Assembly: GCA_913051755.1 (NCBI GenBank) | Contig: CAJXBR010000012.1 | Location: forward strand, 1-21,716 | DNA: 21,716 nt | Source: an uncultured Flavobacteriaceae bacterium | Lineage (GTDB): Bacteria; Bacteroidota; Bacteroidia; Flavobacteriales; Flavobacteriaceae | Direction: 5' to 3' | Part shown: piece after piece, positions 8,250 through 17,141 of the stretch | Layout: each line of letters begins with the position of its first letter | Position numbering within the stretch: the stretch's first letter is position 1 | Made by a program: the position numbers and the translations under genes | Notes under the pieces: generated by a model | What the model saw: only the letters and a program-made list of their open reading frames with translations | What the model was told of the DNA's origin: nothing | The model's database searches: none

Positions 8250-11195
8250 ATGCAAAATAACGGACTGGTTAAATTATTTGCCGTATTATTTGTGTTGGTG
8301 AGTATTTACCAACTTTCTTTTACTTTTATTGTCAATCGTACGGAGGATAATGCTCGCGCATACGCCTTGGAGAAAATCGATGAAGGCAGCACAGATTACT
8401 TTGATGCTCTCAGCGCAGCTGAACGTCAATATCTAGATTCTGTTTCGACTGATCAGCATTTTGGGTATTCAAATGCTAAAATGCGAGAGCTCAACAAGGG
8501 TCTTGACCTCAAAGGAGGGATCAACGTTATTTTGCAAATCTCTGTAAAAGACATCTTAAAGGGATTGGCTGAAAACACACGCAGCCCTATTTTTAATCAG
8601 TCACTTGTACAGGCAGATGAACTCCAAAAATCATCTGATGATAGCTATTTAGAGAGCTTCTTCATTGCCTTTGAAGAACTAAAGGGCGATCAAAACCTTG
8701 CAAGTCCAAGCATATTTGCAAATCGCACCTTGATTGACGATATCCAAATTGACATGACTGATGATGAAGTGAAGCCAATTATTCGCACAAAAATTGATGA
8801 ATCCATTGTTTCGGCTTTTGAAGTTTTACGTAAGCGTATTGATAAGTTTGGTGTCACACAACCAAATATTCAACGACTTGGGAACTCTGGTCGGATTTTG
8901 GTAGAACTCCCTGGCGCAAGAGACATTGATCGTGTAAAAAACCTCTTGCAAAGCACAGCTCAGCTTGAGTTTTGGGAAACCGAATCTAAAGATAAATTGA
9001 CCTCCTTTCTATTTCAAGCCAATGAGACTTTAAAACAAACAGTTGTACAGGAATCTCCAGAAAAACCACAAGACGATAATTCAGAAATTGATGATTTGTT
9101 GGCTGATATAGAAGCGCAACAAGATTCGATTTCGGTTGTTCAAAATCCTATTTTTGATCTTGTTGTTGATTTCGATTTTCCTGGACCTGTTCTTGTGCGT
9201 ATTGCTGAAAAAGACAGATCAACCTTCGATTCTTATATGAAAAGGTCTGAGGTTAGAGGTTTATTGCCAGCTGAATTGAGATTTACAAAATTTCTCTGGA
9301 GTAAAAGTGATCCAAATTCTGAGCTAATCGACCTTTATGCAATTCGATCCAATCGAACTAATACACCCCCATTGGGTGGTAGTGTTATTGTTGATGCAAG
9401 AAGCACTTATGACCAATTCAACTCTCCAGCCGTAAGTATGCAAATGAATGCTAAAGGTGCTCGTGCTTGGGAAGAAATGACTGGTAAGGCTTTTCGTGAA
9501 AATGGGAATATTGCTATTGTTTTAGACAATTTGGTTTATTCAGCACCAGGTGTTTCCAAAGGTGCAATTTCTGGTGGCCGCTCGGAGATTTCGGGCCAGT
9601 TTACAGTCAATGAGGCGACAGACTTAGCAAACGTACTTCGTGCGGGGAAACTGCCTGCAGCAGCTGAAATTATTCAATCTGAAATTATCGGCCCATCTTT
9701 AGGTGCAGAAGCGATTGAGAGTGGTATCAATTCGTTTGTGATTGCATTGATGCTCGTTTTGGTGTGGATGATGTTTTACTATGGAAGAGCAGGTCTTTAT
9801 GCTGATGTTGCTTTGACATTAAATATTATACTCATTTTTGGTATCCTCGCTGGTTTGGGAGCAGTGCTTACTTTACCAGGAATCGCTGGAATTGTTTTGA
9901 CCATTGGGATGTCTGTTGATGCCAACGTACTGATATTTGAAAGAATACGTGAGGAATTGACTCGTGAAAAAGGCTTGAGACTATCTGTGTCAGATGGATT
10001 TCAAAATGCGCTTTCATCAATCCTTGATGCAAACATTACTACAGGTTTAACAGCTTTGATTCTGTTTCTTTTCGGAACAGGCCCGATCAAAGGATTTGCA
10101 ACAACTTTATTGATTGGAATTGCCACCTCCTTGTTTACTGCAATATTTATCACAAGGATTTTGGTCGACTCACGAGTTGAGAAAAAGAAAGCACTTCATT
10201 TCTCTACTTCTGCAACCAAAAACTTATTCCGAAACTTGTCAATAACCTTCTTGGCTAAACGAAAATTCTCTTACATAATTTCTGGGTTTTTGATTGTCGT
10301 CGCCATCACATCATTGTTTACCAATGGTCTTAATCAAGGAGTTGATTTTGTTGGTGGTCGATCCTATACAGTTCGATTTGATAAACCCATCAATTCTGCC
10401 GAAGTGCAGTCTGATCTTGTTACTGTTTTGGGTAATGCCGAAGCCAAAATTTTTGGTAATGACAATCAGTTAAAAATCACAACAAACTACAAAGTCGATA
10501 TTGAAGGACAAGCTGTTGATGATGAAATACAACAGTTTATGTATAGCGCATTGCAAGCATACTTTCCAGATGGCACTGACTACAATAGCTTTGTCTCAAC
10601 AAGCGAAGAAAAGCAGGTGGGAATCATGTCATCTATCAAGGTCGGTCCTACAATTGCGGATGATATCAAAAGCAATTCTTTCTTGGCTGTTTTTGGATCG
10701 CTTATTGTTGTTTTTTTATACATCCTGTTAAGATTTAGAAGGTGGCAATTTTCACTTGGAGCAGTTGCTGCTGTTTTTCACGATGTGTTGTTGGTCTTGG
10801 GTATTTTTTCATTGACCTATAGTTTTATGCCATTCAATATGGAGATCAATCAGGCGTTTATCGCTGCTATACTCACTGTCATTGGATATTCTTTGAATGA
10901 CACAGTCGTTGTGTTTGATCGCATTCGCGAGTATGCAAAAACGCATAGCAGTTGGCCTTATGAAAGAACAGTCAATGGCGCTTTAAACAGTACTTTGAGT
11001 CGAACATTAAACACCTCTTTGACAACACTCGTTGTGTTGCTTGCCATTTTTCTATTTGGTGGTGAGGCAATTCGCGGGTTTATGTTTGCCTTAATCGTGG
11101 GTGTAATCGTCGGTACCTATTCTTCTATGTTTATTGCAACTCCGATTATGTTTGATACGATCAAACAAAAATCGCTTGAAGAAAACAATGAATAA
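8250..11195 (+). CDS. secDF: SecDF, fused SecD-SecF protein translocation subunit
   Basis: A proton-driven RND-type membrane protein that helps the Sec channel complete export. It is a single 981-residue chain joining SecD (about 1-645) and SecF (about 655-981), normal for Bacteroidota. One N-terminal membrane helix (about 8-28) precedes the periplasmic P1 head with LNKGLDLKGGINV (81-93) and VLRKRIDKFGVTQPNI. P1 is interrupted after LEFWETE (about 239-245) by an acidic insert reaching about residue 375. Five helices follow with MSVDANVLIFERIREE (554-569). SecF begins near RKFSYIISG, with GVDFVGG (697-703), FHDV and NDTVVVFDRIRE. It has its own promoter. Its stop lies one base from the stop of convergent lgt. 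Confidence 0.96.
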   Translation: MQNNGLVKLFAVLFVLVSIYQLSFTFIVNRTEDNARAYALEKIDEGSTDYFDALSAAERQYLDSVSTDQHFGYSNAKMRELNKGLDLKGGINVILQISVKDILKGLAENTRSPIFNQSLVQADELQKSSDDSYLESFFIAFEELKGDQNLASPSIFANRTLIDDIQIDMTDDEVKPIIRTKIDESIVSAFEVLRKRIDKFGVTQPNIQRLGNSGRILVELPGARDIDRVKNLLQSTAQLEFWETESKDKLTSFLFQANETLKQTVVQESPEKPQDDNSEIDDLLADIEAQQDSISVVQNPIFDLVVDFDFPGPVLVRIAEKDRSTFDSYMKRSEVRGLLPAELRFTKFLWSKSDPNSELIDLYAIRSNRTNTPPLGGSVIVDARSTYDQFNSPAVSMQMNAKGARAWEEMTGKAFRENGNIAIVLDNLVYSAPGVSKGAISGGRSEISGQFTVNEATDLANVLRAGKLPAAAEIIQSEIIGPSLGAEAIESGINSFVIALMLVLVWMMFYYGRAGLYADVALTLNIILIFGILAGLGAVLTLPGIAGIVLTIGMSVDANVLIFERIREELTREKGLRLSVSDGFQNALSSILDANITTGLTALILFLFGTGPIKGFATTLLIGIATSLFTAIFITRILVDSRVEKKKALHFSTSATKNLFRNLSITFLAKRKFSYIISGFLIVVAITSLFTNGLNQGVDFVGGRSYTVRFDKPINSAEVQSDLVTVLGNAEAKIFGNDNQLKITTNYKVDIEGQAVDDEIQQFMYSALQAYFPDGTDYNSFVSTSEEKQVGIMSSIKVGPTIADDIKSNSFLAVFGSLIVVFLYILLRFRRWQFSLGAVAAVFHDVLLVLGIFSLTYSFMPFNMEINQAFIAAILTVIGYSLNDTVVVFDRIREYAKTHSSWPYERTVNGALNSTLSRTLNTSLTTLVVLLAIFLFGGEAIRGFMFALIVGVIVGTYSSMFIATPIMFDTIKQKSLEENNE

Positions 11196-11196
11196 T

Positions 11197-12024
11197 TTAA
11201 TTCGACTTTAATTGGGCTCTAATGAGCAGATAAAAACCAACAAGGATGGGTGGTATACTCAACCATTGTCCTGTGGAAAGAAGTCCAAGTGATGTTTCAA
11301 ACCCACCTTGACTTTCTTTTACAAACTCGGTGGTGAAGCGTACGCCAAAGAGCAAAACAAAAAAGGCACCAAAGAGAAAACCAGTTTGGTCTTTTCGGTT
11401 TGTGTTCCAGTACAAGTGACGCAGAATGAGGAATACAACTAAATATCCAATGGATTCATAAAGTTGTACAGGATGTCGTGGTAATACTTCGCCTCTATTC
11501 AGAAAAACAACCCCAAAATCACTGTTACTGTAAAGACCAACAATCTCAGAATTAAAGAAGTTTCCAATTCGAATAAAAATTCCTGCAAATGCAACTGTGA
11601 TACACAAACGATCAAGTACCCAAAGCAATGGTTTATAAGAGTATTTTCTCTGATACAAATACAAAGAGGTGATGATTCCAATGGCAGCACCATGACTTGC
11701 CAATCCTCTATAGCCAGTAAACTCCACACCATCAGGTGTAACTTTAATAGGCAATAGAATTTCAGCCAAGTTGTTTTGATAATAATCCCAATTATAGAAG
11801 AACACCTCACCTAAACGAGCTCCGAGAAGTGTGCCAACAATTGTAAAAATAAACAAAGGCTCGAGGTATTCTTCAGATACTTTTTCATGCCGATAGAACT
11901 TTTTTATCATATAAAAACCGACGGCAAATGCAATCACAAACATCAAGCTGTAGTAATGAAGGCCAAACGATCCGATTTTAAAAATGGTTTCATTTGGCGC
12001 CCATTCAAACTTGTATAAAATCAT
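11197..12024 (-). CDS. lgt: Prolipoprotein diacylglyceryl transferase
   Basis: Moves diacylglycerol from phosphatidylglycerol to the lipobox Cys of prolipoproteins at the inner membrane, the first step of lipoprotein maturation. The 275-residue polytopic protein has the family marks YRGLASHGAAIG (His111), RIGNFFNSEIVG (Arg152, Glu160, matching E. coli Arg143 and Glu151), PRHPVQLYE (182-190) and GVRFTTEFVKE (Arg229). The usual GG before the His motif reads RGLAS here, common outside Proteobacteria. It is the last gene of the folE-cysS-yidD-lgt run, 35 bases after yidD. A substrate candidate, the aromatic lipoprotein at 16057-17058, lies a few genes away. It faces secDF tail to tail without a visible terminator. 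Confidence 0.95.
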   Translation of the reverse strand: MILYKFEWAPNETIFKIGSFGLHYYSLMFVIAFAVGFYMIKKFYRHEKVSEEYLEPLFIFTIVGTLLGARLGEVFFYNWDYYQNNLAEILLPIKVTPDGVEFTGYRGLASHGAAIGIITSLYLYQRKYSYKPLLWVLDRLCITVAFAGIFIRIGNFFNSEIVGLYSNSDFGVVFLNRGEVLPRHPVQLYESIGYLVVFLILRHLYWNTNRKDQTGFLFGAFFVLLFGVRFTTEFVKESQGGFETSLGLLSTGQWLSIPPILVGFYLLIRAQLKSN

Positions 12025-12059
12025 AATTGGAATTTTTGTAAATATACTGTTTTGATTGA

Positions 12060-12281
12060 TTAGGGCACTGGGTCATATCCCTTGCCACCCCACGGATGAC
12101 ATTTTGATATTCGACTGATTGATAATCGAATTCCCTTTATAAGTCCGTGTTTTTTTAGCGATTCTGCAGCATAGTGTGAGCAACTGGGATCGAAACGACA
12201 GCTAGCCGGGAAAAAAGGTGAAATCGCAGTTTGATAAATTTTGATACAAACCAAAAAAGGAAAAATCAAAATTTTTTTCAC
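12060..12281 (-). CDS. yidD: YidD, membrane protein insertion efficiency factor
   Basis: A 73-residue small protein of the YidD (DUF37) family, thought to assist YidC-dependent membrane protein insertion. The family core is complete: [35 protein letters not shown] and [12 protein letters not shown], with the conserved Cys residues. It starts at GTG (12281-12279), whose last two bases form part of the cysS stop TGA, so translation is probably coupled to cysS. In many bacteria yidD sits next to rnpA and yidC; here it lies between cysS and lgt. Confidence 0.93.
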   Translation of the reverse strand: MKKILIFPFLVCIKIYQTAISPFFPASCRFDPSCSHYAAESLKKHGLIKGIRLSISRISKCHPWGGKGYDPVP

Positions 12282-13759
12282 TTTTTCAAGGAGTAAGTGG
12301 TTTGCTGAGCACCATCTTTCAACAGTATGCCAGCTTTCGCTAATTCATCGCGTATCTTATCTGAAGTTGCAAAATCTTTTCGATTTCTAGCATCATTTCG
12401 TAGTTCAATCAAAAGATTTATAGAGTTTTCAAGATAATGATCAACTTTTTGCTCTTCTTGTGTTAGTCCCAACACATCAAATACGAAGTTGTGAAGGGAT
12501 GATCGTAATTCATCTAAATCTCCTTTGGTGATACTCGACCGACGATCATTTGTATTTTGAATAAATTTGACAGCTTCAAATAAGTTGGCGATAAGGATGG
12601 GAGTATTAAAATCGTCATTCATTGCATCATAGCACTTCTGCTTCCATTTGTTAACATCAAATCCAGTCGTTTCTTTGGCAGTGTCGAGTGATTCTAGAAT
12701 TGAGAGTCCATGCATGAGTCTAGAAAACCCTTTTTCAGAAGCAAGCATAGCATCGTTACTGACGTCCAGCACAGATCGATAATGTGCCTGAAGCATAAAA
12801 AATCGCGTAACAGTTGGCGAAAACGGACGATCCATAATATCATTCTCACCAGAAAATATTTCATTTGGCAATATGTTGTTTCCAGTGCTCTTTGCCATTT
12901 TTTTACTATTAAGCGTAAGCATATTTGCATGTATCCAATAATTGGCAGGAGAGCAGTTGGAAACTGCCTCACCTTGGGCAATTTCACACTCGTGGTGTGG
13001 AAATTTAAGGTCCATTCCACCTCCATGAATATCAAATTGATTACCCAAGTACTTGGTGCTCATAGCGGTACATTCTAAATGCCAACCTGGAAAGCCGTCA
13101 CCCCATGGGGATGGCCAACGCATAATGTGCTCAGGTTGCGCTTTTTTCCATAATGCAAAGTCTTGAGGATTGCGTTTTTCAATTTGCCCACTTGTTTCAC
13201 GTGTATTGTGAATCATATCCTCAAGCTTCCGACCACTTAGTTTTCCGTATGCTGAACTTTCATTGAATTTTATCACATCGAAATAGACAGAACCATCGAC
13301 TTCATACCCAAAACCTGCATCAATAATCTGTTTTACCAGCTCAATTTGTTCAACAATATGGCCTGTAGCAGTAGGTTCAATGCTTGGGGGTAATGTGTTG
13401 AATTTGGCAAGAGTTCGGTGAAAATCCACAGTGTATTTTTGCACCACTTCCATGGGTTCAATCCCTTCAATTTGTGCTTTTTTTGCAATGCGATCTTCTC
13501 CTTCATCTGCATCATTTTCCAAATGACCAGCATCTGTGATGTTTCGAATATACCTGACTTTGTAGCCCAAGTGTTTGAGATATCTAAATATGATATCAAA
13601 GGAGATAAAAGTTCTGCAATTACCAAGGTGAACATAATTGTAAACAGTAGGGCCACAAACATACATCCCCACCATCTGATCATAAATAGGTGTGAACTCT
13701 TCTTTAGAACCGCTTAAGGAGTTATAAATTTGAATATGCTGTTCTGTGCTTACTCCCAT
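12278..13759 (-). CDS. cysS: Cysteinyl-tRNA synthetase
   Basis: A class I aminoacyl-tRNA synthetase that charges tRNA-Cys. At 493 residues it is a little longer than the E. coli enzyme. The HIGH-type motif reads HLGN (44-47) within [13 protein letters not shown], and the KMSKS motif reads KMAKS (287-291). The zinc ligands are Cys35, Cys230 (GWHLEC), His255 and Glu259 (FPHHECE). The C-terminal region with [20 protein letters not shown] is the usual anticodon-binding helical part. It begins 6 bases after the folE stop and overlaps the yidD start by 4 bases, so the three are one transcript. Confidence 0.97.
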   Translation of the reverse strand: MGVSTEQHIQIYNSLSGSKEEFTPIYDQMVGMYVCGPTVYNYVHLGNCRTFISFDIIFRYLKHLGYKVRYIRNITDAGHLENDADEGEDRIAKKAQIEGIEPMEVVQKYTVDFHRTLAKFNTLPPSIEPTATGHIVEQIELVKQIIDAGFGYEVDGSVYFDVIKFNESSAYGKLSGRKLEDMIHNTRETSGQIEKRNPQDFALWKKAQPEHIMRWPSPWGDGFPGWHLECTAMSTKYLGNQFDIHGGGMDLKFPHHECEIAQGEAVSNCSPANYWIHANMLTLNSKKMAKSTGNNILPNEIFSGENDIMDRPFSPTVTRFFMLQAHYRSVLDVSNDAMLASEKGFSRLMHGLSILESLDTAKETTGFDVNKWKQKCYDAMNDDFNTPILIANLFEAVKFIQNTNDRRSSITKGDLDELRSSLHNFVFDVLGLTQEEQKVDHYLENSINLLIELRNDARNRKDFATSDKIRDELAKAGILLKDGAQQTTYSLKK

Positions 13760-13765
13760 GATCTT

Positions 13766-14449
13766 TTAGAATGCAGTTTCTAACCGAATGTATTCCAAAA
13801 ATTCTTTTTTGACTTCTGGTTTTTTGAATGCCCCTCCAAATTCAGCAGTGATTGTGCTACAGTCCACATCGCGAATCCCTCTCGAGTTGACACATAGGTG
13901 CTTGGCATCTATTACACATGCAACATCTTTTGTCTTTAGGGCAGACTGGAGCATATGAACAACCTGACGTGTAAGACGTTCTTGTACTTGTGGTCTTTTT
14001 GCAAAGAAATCGACAATTCTATTCATTTTAGAGAGCCCAATAACACTACCATTTGAAATGTATGCAACATGTGCTTTGCCAAAAATGGGCAACAAATGGT
14101 GCTCGCAAGTCGAGTAGAGAGTAATGTTTTTCTCCACAAGCATATGCCCATATTTATACTTGTTTTCAAAAGTGGAAAGCTTGGGTGATTTCGCTGGATT
14201 AAGACCTCCAAAAATTTCTTGAACAAACATTTTGGCGACACGCTTTGGCGTCCCGCTAAGACTGTCATCAGTCATATCCATCCCTAATGTTTCTAAGATA
14301 TTAGAGACATCTTTTTCAATTCGATTGATTTTTTCTTGATCAGAAAGATCAAATGCATCTTCACGCAATGGGGTGTTTGCAGAGCTGCTTTGGTGATCAT
14401 TCGCGTCAAAATCCTCTAAAGAATCCTGTAATAATTTATCAAATTTCAT
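13766..14449 (-). CDS. folE: GTP cyclohydrolase I
   Basis: Converts GTP to 7,8-dihydroneopterin triphosphate, the first step of tetrahydrofolate and also of queuosine-type precursor synthesis. The 227-residue protein has a variable acidic N-terminus (1-45) and then the zinc-binding segment STCEHHLLP with Cys115, His117 and His118, the third-strand GLSKMNRIVDFFAKRPQVQE, and DAKHLCVNSRGI with Cys186, the other zinc ligand. All catalytic positions I can place are intact, marking the zinc-dependent type IA enzyme. It leads the folE-cysS-yidD-lgt run, with a -7 box 18 bases before its ATG. Confidence 0.96.
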   Translation of the reverse strand: MKFDKLLQDSLEDFDANDHQSSSANTPLREDAFDLSDQEKINRIEKDVSNILETLGMDMTDDSLSGTPKRVAKMFVQEIFGGLNPAKSPKLSTFENKYKYGHMLVEKNITLYSTCEHHLLPIFGKAHVAYISNGSVIGLSKMNRIVDFFAKRPQVQERLTRQVVHMLQSALKTKDVACVIDAKHLCVNSRGIRDVDCSTITAEFGGAFKKPEVKKEFLEYIRLETAF

Positions 14450-14466
14450 GGCATCTATATAAAATG

Positions 14467-14474
14467 CAAAGATA
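14467..14474 (-). promoter_or_regulatory. -7 promoter element of the folE-cysS-yidD-lgt run (TATCTTTG)
   Basis: A minus-strand TAnnTTTG match. A TTTC at 14499-14496, 21 bases upstream, may act as the -33 element. The implied leader is only about 10 bases. Confidence 0.6.
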
Positions 14475-14512
14475 CTTATTTATAGGATTTATTTAGAAAG
14501 AATAAATTTCTG

Positions 14513-16039
14513 CTAAAACTTGAAGTTCCAACTCACTGTAAAATGCTTAAAATTTATATCGTTTTCTGCAAGATCTGTCAGCCCAGTGTCATAGAGTTGA
14601 TGACTACGACTTTGATTACTGTTGAGTATAGATAAATTGACAACGCTAGATTTAAAATTAAATCCAATTCCGTAAGATATACCAGATCTATCCCCTAGCA
14701 ATTTTTTATTATTGAATTGAGATTCTTCAAGGTGGTAGCCAGCGCGAAAACTCAGTCCCCCAAGTCGGTATTCACCTCCAACTCGATAGGTTGATACCGA
14801 ACGCCAACTTTGATCAATTTGATTGTTTAATGCAATAAATACATCATTATCATTTGGACCAATGTGTGAGTTTTGGTAGTCTTTTAAAGAGTAATCAAAA
14901 GATAAAATACCTCGTTTGCCAAAAATATATGCCAAACTTCCACGGAATTCACTAGGTGTCTTAATTGTGTAACTTTCATATACATTAATTACATCTTTCA
15001 AATCGATTACGTCATTATATGAATTTGCATCGCTATCTGTTGATTTTGTTTCGATATATTGAGAAAACTCATCATTTAATTCATACCAAGTTGGGGTCTT
15101 ATAACTTACTCCTAATCGTACATTTTTGTTTGGCATAGCAATTGCACCAAACTGAAGGGAAACACCTCCGCCGTATGTGTAAAGCTCATTTTGAAAATAA
15201 GTTTCTTGCAAGAAAGATTCAGGAAGATATCCAGTTTCTTTAGTAGAGGTAATTTGTCGATACTCTGCGTTAGATGCATTGATGTTTGCACCCAAATACA
15301 ACCAATCATTATATTGTCCAGAGAGAGTAAATGCCATGGACCAGTTTTCACCACTTGTTTGGATCGAATGATTGTGTTGGACAGAAGAATAAATCGCATT
15401 GGACACAAACAAACTATCATCTGGAAGGTAATCAAAAATGTAGGCTTGATAGCCTAAAAAAGCTTGTTGATACCCAAACCCATGACTGGATGATTGTCCG
15501 AAAAACTGATAGATATCACGGACTGATTCAAAATCATTCAAACCAAGCGCTGCACCATCTTTTCCAGCAGCATAGTTAAGGAAGTAGTTGTCCAACCCGT
15601 TGGCAGTGTTGGTGCCATTGATTTGAATATTGTTATGATAAGAATTTTGCATCTGTGCATTAAAACCAAAGGCAATTTTTTTCCATGCTGTTTCAGAATT
15701 GTCATTCCTGAAAACAAATACACCACCAATTTGGTTTATCCCACCGTTTTTATTTTGTGTTGGGGTGGAAGTGCCAAAATATGCGGTCTTGTTTTCAGTT
15801 GTTAGTGTCGACACACTTAAACCAAATTCACTTGTATTGTACACAGCACTAGCAGCTGGATTGATGTGTATGGCTGAGAGGTTACCACCCAATGCTCCAA
15901 AAGCACCAGACATGGCTTCATAACGGGAATTACCACTAAGTTTTTCCTGTGTAATACTGTATATCAAATCTAGATTTTGCGCAGGTAATATCCAAGAGCT
16001 CAATAGAAATGTAATAAAAGAAGTCGAGATAGTTTTCAT
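14513..16039 (-). CDS. Outer-membrane transport protein, OmpP1/FadL/TodX family
   Basis: A predicted 508-residue beta-barrel channel for hydrophobic compounds. The first ~20 residues are a Sec signal peptide ending ILPAQN. The mature start NSRYEAMSGAFGALGGNLSA followed by INPAASAVYNTSEFGLSVS is the FadL-family N-terminal hatch with its NPA motif. The rest alternates Asn/Tyr-rich turns with amphipathic strands and ends in an aromatic residue (VSWNFKF), the usual barrel signal. Bacteroidota members are often labelled hemin receptors, but nothing here shows haem binding. It follows the aromatic lipoprotein gene by 17 bases on the same strand and is probably co-transcribed with it. Family is confident; substrate unknown. 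Confidence 0.88.
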   Translation of the reverse strand: MKTISTSFITFLLSSWILPAQNLDLIYSITQEKLSGNSRYEAMSGAFGALGGNLSAIHINPAASAVYNTSEFGLSVSTLTTENKTAYFGTSTPTQNKNGGINQIGGVFVFRNDNSETAWKKIAFGFNAQMQNSYHNNIQINGTNTANGLDNYFLNYAAGKDGAALGLNDFESVRDIYQFFGQSSSHGFGYQQAFLGYQAYIFDYLPDDSLFVSNAIYSSVQHNHSIQTSGENWSMAFTLSGQYNDWLYLGANINASNAEYRQITSTKETGYLPESFLQETYFQNELYTYGGGVSLQFGAIAMPNKNVRLGVSYKTPTWYELNDEFSQYIETKSTDSDANSYNDVIDLKDVINVYESYTIKTPSEFRGSLAYIFGKRGILSFDYSLKDYQNSHIGPNDNDVFIALNNQIDQSWRSVSTYRVGGEYRLGGLSFRAGYHLEESQFNNKKLLGDRSGISYGIGFNFKSSVVNLSILNSNQSRSHQLYDTGLTDLAENDINFKHFTVSWNFKF

Positions 16040-16056
16040 TGACGTTAATTTATGAT

Positions 16057-17058
16057 TTATCTTCTACCACTACTGGATGATCGGGAGGAGGATCCACTTG
16101 AGCTACTTGAACTTCTTGTACTCCCAGAGCTTCCAGAACTATAGGATCGATTGTTCGATCTCGAAGTGTTGAAATTATTATTTGAGGATCTGGTTTGTCG
16201 AGATTGATAAGTGTTGTTGGACTTAGAATATGATTTAGAATTGGCAGTAGAGTTTGAATTAGAACTCGATCTGTAATTTCTCATTGTTGAGTAATCTCGC
16301 GTCATAAAATCAGATGATTTGTTTTGCTGAATTGTGTTTTGCGTAGAAGTAGAATTTGGTGTGCTACTAGACGTAGGTCTTCCAACATTGTAGTTAGTCG
16401 TGCTGATATTTCCGATGGCTGTTCGTCGTTGCACACTATAGCCTTGGCCATTTACAGAATTTGAGGAGTTGCTTCTTAAATTGCTGTTTCCCCTTACTGG
16501 CGCACCACGACGCCCAGTACTTCTCACATATTGATTAGGATTTGAGTAATAATAATTTCCATAGTGATTGTAATAGGGATCGTAGCGATAATAATATGGA
16601 TAATAGGAGTGATATGACCACCCGTAGTAATATGGTTCATAATGGTAAGACCAGTAATTCCAAGGCCGATATCTGTGATGTCTCCACCAAGGCCAGTGAT
16701 AATAACTACCCCAGTAGAAATGGTCATAATCATGATAAATCCCATGAGAACCATAGCCATAGACATTGATGTTAAATGTATCAGCATTGCCATTGTTACT
16801 TTGGTTTGTTGCAAGAGTGTCTAGAACAATATTTTGGTTATTGTCAGCTAATTCATCAGCTTTTTCTCCAAAATAATTTTTATAATATTTTCCATTGGAA
16901 TTCTTGGTGTACTGTTTTTGAGGAAGAGTAGGCGTATCACCATAAATTCCATCGTTGTAATACGAAACAGGATTAAACGAGCCGCAACTTACGATCAACG
17001 ATGTAGCTGTGAATAAAATCAACATGACAAATAAATAGTTAGGTACTTGATTTTTCAT
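16057..17058 (-). CDS. Tyr/Trp/His-rich lipoprotein with Ser/Asn/Arg-rich tail, function unknown
   Basis: I do not recognise a functional family. With the ATG at 17058 the protein has 333 residues; a TTG at 17088 would add ten, but would overlap the -7 box. A lipoprotein signal (helix about 8-22) ends in I-V-S-C, so Cys25 should be lipidated. Residues 26-99 form an ordinary polar region with a YYNDGIYGD segment. Residues 100-171 are extreme: by my count 27 Tyr, 7 Trp and 9 His in 72. The remainder is disordered, first Asn/Ser/Thr/Gln-rich, then nearly pure Ser/Gly/Arg (20 Ser in the last 33). It leads a two-gene unit with the FadL-type channel and diverges from proS. A surface, adhesive or polymer-binding role is possible but only inferred. 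Confidence 0.85.
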   Translation of the reverse strand: MKNQVPNYLFVMLILFTATSLIVSCGSFNPVSYYNDGIYGDTPTLPQKQYTKNSNGKYYKNYFGEKADELADNNQNIVLDTLATNQSNNGNADTFNINVYGYGSHGIYHDYDHFYWGSYYHWPWWRHHRYRPWNYWSYHYEPYYYGWSYHSYYPYYYRYDPYYNHYGNYYYSNPNQYVRSTGRRGAPVRGNSNLRSNSSNSVNGQGYSVQRRTAIGNISTTNYNVGRPTSSSTPNSTSTQNTIQQNKSSDFMTRDYSTMRNYRSSSNSNSTANSKSYSKSNNTYQSRQTRSSNNNFNTSRSNNRSYSSGSSGSTRSSSSSSGSSSRSSSSGRR

Positions 17059-17085
17059 AATGATACAATTGCGGGTTAAAATCTT

Positions 17086-17093
17086 CAAATTTA
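17086..17093 (-). promoter_or_regulatory. -7 promoter element of the lipoprotein/porin unit (TAAATTTG)
   Basis: A minus-strand TAnnTTTG match 28 bases before the lipoprotein ATG. It lies 2 bp from the divergent proS -7 box. A TTTG at 17123-17120 is 26 bases upstream, longer than usual for a -33 element. Confidence 0.5.
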
Positions 17094-17095
17094 AT

Positions 17096-17103
17096 TAGCT
17101 TTG
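17096..17103 (+). promoter_or_regulatory. -7 promoter element of proS (TAGCTTTG)
   Basis: A plus-strand TAnnTTTG match 38 bases before the proS ATG. A TTG at 17069-17071 lies 24 bases upstream, slightly long for a -33 element. Confidence 0.5.
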
Positions 17104-17141
17104 TTAAAAATACTTATTTCAAATTCTATGCCAAACTGAAA

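Noticed and set aside
12694..13717. Several 100-residue open frames inside cysS on both strands
   Set aside because: cysS is intact with all motifs, so these are shadows of its codon pattern.
16524..16814. Open frames overlapping the aromatic lipoprotein on both strands
   Set aside because: They exist only because the biased Tyr/His codons of the real gene avoid stops in other frames; their products are repetitive and lack starts or family marks.
17059..17088. TTG start adding ten residues to the aromatic lipoprotein
   Set aside because: It runs into the -7 box and puts extra residues before a normal lipoprotein signal that starts well at the ATG at 17058.
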